Assembly: GCA_026988195.1 (NCBI GenBank)
Contig: JALSLS010000423.1
Location: 1-7,650 of the forward strand
Direction of reading: 5' to 3'
From: Methylomonas sp.
Lineage (GTDB): Bacteria > Pseudomonadota > Gammaproteobacteria > Methylococcales > Methylomonadaceae
Length of the DNA: 7,650 nt
How positions within the stretch are numbered: the first letter of the stretch is position 1; the number at the start of each line of letters is the position of its first letter. The notes beneath the pieces are model-generated. The model was given only the letters and a program-made list of their open reading frames with translations, made no database searches and was not told the origin of the DNA. Shown here piece by piece: positions 1 to 4,294 of this stretch. The translations under genes and the position numbers were made by a program.

Positions 1-765
1 CTCGGCAGAGACTAAGCGATCATAAACCACTACATCAGCTTGTTGCATTAACCTTAATGCGCGAAAAGTAAGTAAATCAGGGTTTCCAGGGCCTGCACCG
101 ACTAGATAGACCTCACCGATCAAAGGTTTATTATCCGTATCTGAAATAAGTGTTTGAAGTTGCTTTTCTGCTTCTTTTTGGTTGCCGGAAAAAACTAATT
201 CAGCAATTTTACCCTGTAAAACATTTTCCCAAAAAATACGACGATGAGACGCTACTTTTATCTGCTCCTTAACTTGTGACCTATATTTGGCTGCGATGTA
301 AGCTAATTGGCCAAAGGCAGGAGGGATAAGGCTTTCTATTTTAGCCCTTAATAAACGGGCTAAAACGGGTGCTGCCCCACCGGAAGAAACGGCGGCAATA
401 ATAGGTGAGCGATCAATAATTGCTGGAAAGATAAAGCTACACAGGGCAGGGTTATCAACAACATTGACCAGAATGTTGTGCTCGGTGGCTGATTGAGCCA
501 CTAATTGGTTGGTTGCCATATCATTAGTTGCAGAAACGACTAGGTGAAAACCTTCTACATCTTTTTTTTCAAAGGATTTTTGTTTAATGGATAAGTTATG
601 TGATTTTTTTATGCTGGCAACAGCAGGGTTGATGTCGTTAGCAATAACGGTAATATCGGCACCTGCGCGTGATAATAAGTCGATTTTACGCGCTGCAATA
701 CTACCAGCACCAATGACTAAACATGGGCGGTCTGTTAGTTTTAAAAAGAGGGGGAAATAATCCAT
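1..765 (-). CDS. cysG: Siroheme synthase CysG, N-terminal 255 residues (3' end cut by window edge)
   Basis: Trifunctional cytoplasmic enzyme that makes siroheme, the cofactor of sulfite and nitrite reductases, from uroporphyrinogen III. My reverse-strand translation starts MDYFPLFLKLTDRPCLVIGAG and is open to the window edge. Residues 1-~150 are the Met8-like NAD-dependent precorrin-2 dehydrogenase/ferrochelatase: a Rossmann motif GAGSIAARK at 19-27, NVVDNP with Asp104 and VSSGG with Ser127-Ser128. Both Asp104 and Ser128 fall at the same numbers as the catalytic Asp104 and phosphorylatable Ser128 known in Salmonella CysG. From about 218 the uroporphyrinogen-III C-methyltransferase domain begins, with the SAM-site motif VGAGPGNPDLLT at 222-233 and VYDRLVS at 247-253. 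The rest lies outside the window. The start is secure: an in-frame stop lies two codons upstream (769-771). The Shine-Dalgarno is weak. It is divergent from the TusA-family gene. A protein of about 460-480 residues is expected for the family. Confidence 0.96.
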   Translation of the reverse strand, partial: MDYFPLFLKLTDRPCLVIGAGSIAARKIDLLSRAGADITVIANDINPAVASIKKSHNLSIKQKSFEKKDVEGFHLVVSATNDMATNQLVAQSATEHNILVNVVDNPALCSFIFPAIIDRSPIIAAVSSGGAAPVLARLLRAKIESLIPPAFGQLAYIAAKYRSQVKEQIKVASHRRIFWENVLQGKIAELVFSGNQKEAEKQLQTLISDTDNKPLIGEVYLVGAGPGNPDLLTFRALRLMQQADVVVYDRLVSAE

Positions 766-777
766 TGCTTATCTTTG

Positions 778-799
778 ATTCTCGAATGCTTTTGAGAAT
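778..799. promoter_or_regulatory. Inverted repeat in the divergent cysG / TusA-family control region
   Basis: ATTCTC (778-783) and GAGAAT (794-799) form a perfect 6-bp inverted repeat with a 10-bp centre. Overlapping it, GAATGCT occurs as a direct repeat at 784-790 and 796-802, and GCTTAT/ATAAGC (767-772/806-811) forms an outer inverted repeat. The site lies between the two divergent start codons and abuts the candidate -10 region, as an operator would. No known regulator site is recognised. Confidence 0.3.
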
Positions 800-802
800 G
801 CT

Positions 803-808
803 ATTATA
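803..808 (-). promoter_or_regulatory. Possible -10 box for cysG
   Basis: A perfect TATAAT reads on the minus strand 38 bp upstream of the cysG start codon. No convincing -35 box lies 15-19 bp further upstream (the 17-bp position reads ACCATC). Either this promoter needs an activator or the match is chance in AT-rich DNA. The same bases read TATTATAA on the plus strand and could serve the divergent TusA-family gene. Confidence 0.3.
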
Positions 809-850
809 AGCCACTCTTAAGAAAAGATGGTTGAGTAAACTTAAATAAAT

Positions 851-1081
851 ATGATCGAATTTGATTTAGAAGTTGATGCAAGTGGTTTGAATTGCCCTTT
901 ACCTTTGTTACGTTTAAAAAAAGGGCTGATGGAAAGTGAATCAGGTGATGTTATTAAGATTATTGCCACAGACCCAGCTGCCCATTTAGATATTGGTGTT
1001 TATACAGAGCAGACGGGGCATAAAATGATTAAACTTTTAAACCAAGATGAAAAGCAGGTTTTTTATATCAGAAAGAAATAA
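851..1081 (+). CDS. TusA/SirA-family sulfur-carrier protein (76 aa)
   Basis: Small cytoplasmic sulfurtransferase of the TusA (SirA/YedF/YeeD) family. Members carry persulfide sulfur on one cysteine and pass it on, for example for tRNA 2-thiouridine, molybdenum cofactor or sulfur oxidation. The family signature is near the N-terminus: DASGLNCPLPLLRLKKGL, with CPLP at residues 15-18 and Cys15 the predicted persulfide carrier. ATDPAAHLDI (39-48) matches the family's DDP..-D.. segment, and the protein ends FYIRKK like E. coli TusA (YLIRKGG). At 76 residues it is full length. The start is fixed by an in-frame TAA at 842-844 and no other candidate. There is no obvious Shine-Dalgarno. It is divergent from cysG, and such sulfur-relay and siroheme genes suit one another. 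The CPLP subgroup differs from the CPEP of E. coli TusA, so the exact acceptor is unknown and no symbol is given. Confidence 0.9.
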   Translation: MIEFDLEVDASGLNCPLPLLRLKKGLMESESGDVIKIIATDPAAHLDIGVYTEQTGHKMIKLLNQDEKQVFYIRKK

Positions 1082-1096
1082 TTAATTAAACAGTTT

Positions 1097-1131
1097 AGCT
1101 TTATTACCCTATCCTACTAGGGAATAAAGCT
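1097..1131. terminator. Bidirectional hairpin terminator between convergent genes
   Basis: AGCTTTATTACCCTA (1097-1111) pairs with TAGGGAATAAAGCT (1118-1131) around a 6-nt loop, with a single bulged A at 1106. The stem lies 15 bp past the TusA-family stop and 8 bp past the stop of the convergent chemoreceptor gene, so it can serve both. The T-tracts on both sides are short and imperfect, so termination may be partial. Confidence 0.75.
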
Positions 1132-1138
1132 ATTTCAA

Positions 1139-2632
1139 TTAAAATAAATCAACTTCTCCCTCTGAATCACTGCTCGCTCTATCATACTTCTGTTTTTCTT
1201 CAACAAGCTCATCTAAAAGATTAGTGACTTCTAGGTTGTTAAGTTCCACTGCTTTAAAATTGTCAACAATTTGTGCTTGAATATCGCGTGAAGATTGCCA
1301 ATTTTCATCAATATGGATAAGAGCCATACCCATACACTTATGTATTACCTCATGGGGTAACTCAATTTTTTTATAGCTTGGAAGATGGCTATAATGCTCA
1401 GCACCCTTACCATGTGATAACCATTGCCCCACGTTACATTCTGTATGAGAAACCTTAATTGCGGCGGCAGCCTCTGAATTACTTCCCGTTTCAACCATAC
1501 GATAGCCTTGTTGCACATAAATCATTTGATGAACTTTAGCTAAGGCAATTTCTGCAACCATTTGGGTATAAGTAACCTTGTTATAGGTTTCCATAGAAAT
1601 ATCACTGACTTCAGTAATATTGTGCTCAAACTGACTAATGGCCACTTTAGATTCGTCGGTCATACTCGACATGCTATCCGTATCATCAACAATAATTTTA
1701 GTGGCTTTAGAAAACTTGTTAATGGTTTTGTTGATTTTTTCGGTTGCATTTTTAGTATTTTCAGCCAATGTTCTCACTTCATCGGCTACCACGGCAAACC
1801 CTCGCCCATGCTCTCCTGCACGAGCCGCTTCAATGGCCGCATTTAAAGCTAATAAATTAGTTTGATCAGCAATTTTTGCAATTAAAGAGGTAACATCTGT
1901 AATTTCTTTACTGCTTTCATTTAGCTCTTTTGAAGAGCCTTTCATAACATCAATTTTTTCGATAATTTGGGTTAACTTACTAATTACAGTACCTAAGGAG
2001 GCTTTACTCTCAATCGCAATATTTGAAGCCTGATTTGAAATGGTTTCAACCTGGGACATTTGACCAGTAATAGTGGTTAGATCACCTTCTGTTCGATGCA
2101 AGCTAGAAAGTAAATTTTCTGTTTTCATCTGGCCTAATTGGGAAAATAATTCTTCCCTTATACTGCTGAAGTAATTTTCTTTCATACCAACGAGGGAAGT
2201 ATCAATTTTCTCTAGACCTTCAGAAAATAGTCCGCTGATGCCTCTGGGTTGAGTCATGCGATAAAACTGTTGATTTTGTGCGGACTGAAAACAAGTGCTC
2301 ACTTCACGCATATAAGTTTCTAACTGATCAAGGGCTTCATTAAAATTCCAAGAAATATCATACAATTCAGCTGATTTGGGGATGTCGGTAATACGGTACT
2401 CTAATTTGCCTTTTTTTATTTGTGACGATAAATGGTACAAAGAGCCAATAATCCTAACTTCTATTTTAGTTTGTTTAAAATAAAAAAATAAAAACACAAT
2501 GGCTAAAGCGAGAGGAATTAATAAAAAAAGCTCAAAGTCGGTTATCAACATTGAATAGGTAGTTGAAGCAACTAAGGTCGAAAATAACAACCAAACGGTA
2601 TTGTTACTATTAAAGCGAAAGAATGAATTCAC
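1139..2632 (-). CDS. Chemoreceptor (MCP) with two TM segments, HAMP-like linker and C-terminal CZB zinc-binding domain (497 aa)
   Basis: Methyl-accepting chemotaxis transducer that signals through CheW/CheA. Residues ~13-31 and ~33-52 are two hydrophobic helices joined by only a couple of residues, so there is no periplasmic ligand domain and sensing must be internal. A HAMP-like region follows (~53-115; GKLEYRI, AELYDISWNFNEALDQLE). The coiled-coil signalling domain runs ~185-360. Its hairpin tip is unmistakable: NAAIEAARAGEHGRGF (264-279), then AVVADEVR. Residues ~365-445 form a CZB domain with the 3His-1Cys set His368, Cys399 (in CNVGQW), His427 and His431 (PHEVIH). The start is GTG, supported by AGGA 10 nt upstream (2643-2646). 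It overlaps the end of the PAS gene by 23 nt, so translation is probably coupled. The nearest concept is CetA, the transducer half of a split Aer receptor. It ends in an acidic tail, EGEVDLF. Confidence 0.93.
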   Translation of the reverse strand: MNSFFRFNSNNTVWLLFSTLVASTTYSMLITDFELFLLIPLALAIVFLFFYFKQTKIEVRIIGSLYHLSSQIKKGKLEYRITDIPKSAELYDISWNFNEALDQLETYMREVSTCFQSAQNQQFYRMTQPRGISGLFSEGLEKIDTSLVGMKENYFSSIREELFSQLGQMKTENLLSSLHRTEGDLTTITGQMSQVETISNQASNIAIESKASLGTVISKLTQIIEKIDVMKGSSKELNESSKEITDVTSLIAKIADQTNLLALNAAIEAARAGEHGRGFAVVADEVRTLAENTKNATEKINKTINKFSKATKIIVDDTDSMSSMTDESKVAISQFEHNITEVSDISMETYNKVTYTQMVAEIALAKVHQMIYVQQGYRMVETGSNSEAAAAIKVSHTECNVGQWLSHGKGAEHYSHLPSYKKIELPHEVIHKCMGMALIHIDENWQSSRDIQAQIVDNFKAVELNNLEVTNLLDELVEEKQKYDRASSDSEGEVDLF

Positions 2633-3131
2633 GGTAATCTTTTCCTGTTGGTTTAATAATGTCAGTTAAAACTTTAGTGCCTGCAGCAATAGCATCACGT
2701 GTTCCAGCACTTTGTTCAGCTGCCAGCATGTCCTGGTAAATAGATTCGATAATTTTAAGTTTTGCAGGGTCTGGTTTGCGCCTGACTGAAAAAAAACCCT
2801 GAATTTCAGCTGAACCTGCACTATAGCTAGGCGTAACATTAGCAATAACCCAATAGTAAGATCCATCTTTTGCCATATTTTTTACATAACCAAAAAACTC
2901 ATCCCCTGATTTAATGGTTTGCCAGAGTAGATTGAAGACTGAACGAGGCATGGAAGGGTGTCGAACAATATTATGTTGCTGTCCCAGTAAATATTGTTCC
3001 GTATAACCAGAAAATTCAATAAAAATTCTATTGCAATAAGTGAGGCGACCTTTGGCATCTGTTTTAGAAACAATGAAATCATCCTCTCGCATGACTCTTT
3101 CTTTATTTGTAGGGCTTATATTATTTTTCAT
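2610..3131 (-). CDS. Aer/CetB-type PAS sensor protein (173 aa), redox/energy-taxis sensor subunit
   Basis: Soluble single-PAS protein resembling the N-terminal FAD-binding PAS domain of the aerotaxis receptor Aer, but lacking any transducer region. It aligns gap-free with my recollection of E. coli Aer over the first ~85 residues, so functional positions keep the same numbers: Asn34, Arg57-His58 (NIVRHPSMP), Trp70 and Asn85 (YVKNMAKDG). Differences are Ser60 for Asp60 and Phe79 for Trp79. YYWVIANVTP (~93-102) and the C-terminal PAS strand FFSVRRK (~119-125) complete the fold. Residues ~126-173 are a probably helical tail. The first Met is preferred over Met14 because it reproduces the Aer N-terminal length. 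An in-frame stop lies at 3156-3158, with no alternative start between. The Shine-Dalgarno is poor. It is co-transcribed with the CZB chemoreceptor and likely signals to it in trans, as CetB does to CetA in Campylobacter. FAD binding is inferred, not shown. Confidence 0.9.
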   Translation of the reverse strand: MKNNISPTNKERVMREDDFIVSKTDAKGRLTYCNRIFIEFSGYTEQYLLGQQHNIVRHPSMPRSVFNLLWQTIKSGDEFFGYVKNMAKDGSYYWVIANVTPSYSAGSAEIQGFFSVRRKPDPAKLKIIESIYQDMLAAEQSAGTRDAIAAGTKVLTDIIKPTGKDYREFILSL

Positions 3132-3157
3132 GTAGTAAAAGGTATGAAATTTAAATT

Positions 3158-3268
3158 ATTTTTTGGTAACTACTCACCCTATAAAAAGTAACTGTCGCTC
3201 TTAGCCCCTTCTCTCAAGTGGGGAGAGGGCTTAAGAGCACAAGTTAGGGTGAGTAGTTACATTTTTTG
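3158..3268. mobile_element. MITE-1: 95-bp palindromic non-autonomous element with 8-bp target-site duplication
   Basis: The element occupies 3166-3260. Its ends are perfect 16-bp terminal inverted repeats, GTAACTACTCACCCTA (3166-3181) and the complement at 3245-3260. Directly abutting both ends is the same 8-mer, ATTTTTTG (3158-3165 and 3261-3268), as expected of a target-site duplication. The interior is also palindromic: GCTCTTA (3197-3203) pairs with TAAGAGC (3232-3238), continuing through a C-rich/G-rich stem to a loop near 3216-3220. A single strand would therefore fold into one long hairpin. There is no coding capacity. The CCCCTTCTCTC...GGGGAGAGGGC core resembles interspersed repeats common in gammaproteobacteria. 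The parent transposase family is unknown. An 8-bp duplication and GTAA end would suit IS66-like elements, but that is only a suggestion. Confidence 0.85.
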
Positions 3269-3346
3269 TTTAATTAATAGAATAGTTAATTAATTGGATT
3301 GTTACAAATAATATAGCTTATAGTTTCTAAGGAACTTTTAATTGCA
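3269..3346. other. AT-rich spacer upstream of ssrA with a repeated TTAATTAAT
   Basis: No gene. TTAATTAAT occurs twice, at 3270-3278 and 3286-3294 (16 bp apart), in very AT-rich DNA just upstream of the ssrA -35 box and overlapping the weak minus-strand promoter candidate. It could act as upstream promoter DNA or a nucleoid-protein site. Nothing specific is recognised. Confidence 0.3.
3279..3307 (-). promoter_or_regulatory. Candidate sigma-70 promoter for the PAS-chemoreceptor operon
   Basis: On the minus strand TTGTAA (3302-3307) and TATTCT (3279-3284) are separated by 17 bp, matching 4/6 and 4/6 bases of the consensus boxes. Transcription would start near 3272. That would place the whole of MITE-1 inside a 5' leader of about 140 nt ahead of the PAS start codon. 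The call is weak because the region is very AT-rich. No sigma-28-type chemotaxis promoter was seen. Confidence 0.3.
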
Positions 3347-3375
3347 ATGACAGTCTCTTAACTATCTTGTATAAT
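3347..3375 (+). promoter_or_regulatory. ssrA sigma-70 promoter
   Basis: ATGACA (3347-3352; 5/6 to TTGACA) and a perfect TATAAT (3370-3375) are separated by the ideal 17 bp. The mature tmRNA 5' end is at 3388, so transcription would start near 3382 with a few leader bases removed by RNase P. This is a strong constitutive-type promoter, as expected for tmRNA. Confidence 0.85.
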
Positions 3376-3387
3376 AAACGAGTTCTT

Positions 3388-3764
3388 GGGGGCGACTTGG
3401 CTTCGACGTGGGTAGCAAAACCTTGAGTGCATGCCGTGGACAGTACACCACGTAAAATCTACTGAAATATAAGTATTCGCAAATGACGAAAACTACTCAA
3501 TGGCTCTAGCTGCTTAATAACAGCACCATTCTTCTGACTACATGTGCTTATGCGTGTAGAGTCCTTCGGGGCATTCAGAAGTCATCTCACATAAGATCGC
3601 GCTAGGACTTTGTTCGGAGTCCAACCCGTTAAATTAATCGAAATCGCTGATAACTTTCTTGGCTCGTCGGGTAATTATCAGCTAAACTAAAAGAGCGAGA
3701 TAAGCATGTAGACCTTGTGGCGGAGTGCTTGCGGACGGGGGTTCAATTCCCCCCGCCTCCACCA
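3388..3764 (+). ncRNA. ssrA: Transfer-messenger RNA (tmRNA), one-piece, 377 nt
   Basis: tmRNA rescues ribosomes stalled on broken mRNAs. Charged with alanine and bound by SmpB, it enters as a tRNA, then serves as a short mRNA that adds a degradation tag. The 5' end GGGGGCGACTTGGCTTCGAC and the 3' end with T-arm and encoded CCA are typical. The acceptor stem GGGGGCG (3388-3394) pairs with CGCCTCC (3754-3760), with A3761 as discriminator and CCA at 3762-3764. The third pair is G3390-U3758, the G3-U70 wobble that AlaRS reads. The T-arm is GGGGG (3737-3741)/CCCCC (3749-3753) around TTCAATT. The tag frame lies at 3479-3517. The length is normal for a one-piece gammaproteobacterial tmRNA. The gene has its own promoter and terminator and is bracketed by two MITEs. 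No integrase or repeated 3' end is seen, so it is not visibly used as an attachment site here. Confidence 0.97.
3479..3517 (+). other. ssrA: tmRNA-encoded proteolysis tag reading frame: ANDENYSMALAA-stop
   Basis: The resume codon is GCA (3479-3481), preceded by the tmRNA A-rich/GTATTC context. Translation gives ANDENYSMALAA, then TAA (3515-3517) followed by a second in-phase TAA-like AT-rich run. The first Ala-encoding codon follows the alanine delivered by the charged tmRNA. The C-terminal LAA is the ClpXP/ClpAP degron and ANDENY is the SspB/ClpA-contacting part. The tag is two residues longer than E. coli ANDENYALAA, as if Ser-Met were inserted. Confidence 0.93.
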
Positions 3765-3792
3765 AATTTAAGTTTCACAAGAAACAATAAAG

Positions 3793-3833
3793 ACCCGAGA
3801 CACCTGATTAACACTAGGTTTTCGGGTTTTTTT
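3793..3833 (+). terminator. Rho-independent terminator of ssrA
   Basis: ACCCGA (3793-3798) pairs with TCGGGT (3822-3827), with an inner ACCT (3802-3805)/AGGT (3816-3819) stem, followed by a run of seven T (3827-3833). It lies 29 nt past the tmRNA 3' CCA. The reverse strand also carries a short T-rich tail, so the hairpin might weakly stop transcripts coming from the GGDEF-EAL side. Confidence 0.88.
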
Positions 3834-3989
3834 ATGCCTATAGAATCCTACAGGGTTTCATAAAATGTTTGGTTTTTTTGTAGTGCTCATAATAAACGTC
3901 TTACCCAATACAAAAGTAAAACAGGCTAAACCTAAATAGCATGGCCTAACACGTAACTGCATAGAGCCTGAAAGCAGTTTTTCACTAAA
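3834..3989. other. Non-coding spacer between the ssrA terminator and MITE-2
   Basis: No open reading frame with family features and no RNA gene is recognised. Short inverted repeats are present, for example ACTGC/GCAGT around 3956-3978, but none has a proper T-tract. Before MITE-2 inserted, this DNA directly followed the GGDEF-EAL stop codon, so any original terminator of that gene would lie here. I cannot identify one with confidence. Confidence 0.5.
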
Positions 3990-4053
3990 AAAGATTACCT
4001 GATTACGTACGAGTCTCAGCCATTTTATAAAAAGGCCGATTCAACTGTTATAC

Positions 4054-4146
4054 GTCATCTCGGCAGGGATTCACATTATGCTATCCTGCATAATGCCCTT
4101 TGGGTAAATGCAAATCTGTTCCAGACAGATTTGTGCCGAGATCCAG
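4054..4146. repeat. GTCAT-stem-ATCCAG module, left copy, folding as a three-way junction
   Basis: GTCAT (4054-4058) is followed by CTCGGCA (4059-4065), which pairs with TGCCGAG (4134-4140) and is followed by ATCCAG (4141-4146). Enclosed are two perfect 8-bp hairpins: CATTATGC/GCATAATG (4074-4081/4088-4095) and CAAATCTG/CAGATTTG (4111-4118/4126-4133). The predicted fold is a closing stem with two arms. The outer sequence is like the dispersed GTCAT..C..GGNATCCAG repeats seen in many proteobacterial genomes. Confidence 0.7.
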
Positions 4147-4213
4147 AACCCAAGGATGGGGTGATTGTATAATCAAGTATATGCTAATTATCCAGATCGT
4201 ATGTCCCTATACA

Positions 4214-4243
4214 CTGGATACCAGCAATCTCTGCTGGTATGAC
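4214..4243 (-). repeat. GTCAT-stem-ATCCAG module, right copy in opposite orientation
   Basis: On the minus strand this reads GTCAT, a 7-bp stem arm, a 5-nt loop, the complementary arm, then ATCCAG: the same plan as the left copy. The stem is ATACCAGCA (4218-4226) with TGCTGGTAT (4232-4240), nine perfect pairs. The copy is compact, without the two internal arms of the left one. Both copies are preceded by AC on their own strand (ACGTCAT). The pair forms an inner inverted-repeat layer of MITE-2. Confidence 0.65.
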
Positions 4244-4294
4244 GTGGACCTAGTGTGTTATATACGGCTGAAGCTCATGGGTAATCAGGAAAGA

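Noticed and set aside
1562..1865. Two plus-strand open frames antisense to the chemoreceptor gene
   Set aside because: They lie opposite the highly conserved MCP signalling tip, overlap each other and show no protein-family features. They are shadows of the real gene.
3166..3260. MITE-1 palindrome as a plain Rho-independent terminator
   Set aside because: It lies upstream of start codons on both sides rather than after a gene, its perfect pairing extends to exact ends, and both ends abut the same 8-mer. Mobile-element origin explains more.
3740..3764. ssrA 3' end as a phage or island attachment site
   Set aside because: No integrase gene follows and no second copy of the T-arm/acceptor sequence is seen in the window. 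The neighbouring elements have their own ends and duplications instead.
3803..3810. CCTGATTA inside the ssrA terminator, identical to the first eight bases of MITE-2
   Set aside because: A single 8-base match in the terminator loop without a duplication or partner. Probably chance in AT-rich DNA rather than a solo element end.
4030..4045. AGGCCGATT as a possible sigma-28 (flagellar) -10 element
   Set aside because: It lies inside MITE-2, lacks the GCCGATAA ending and a properly spaced TAAA box, and faces no flagellar or chemotaxis gene.
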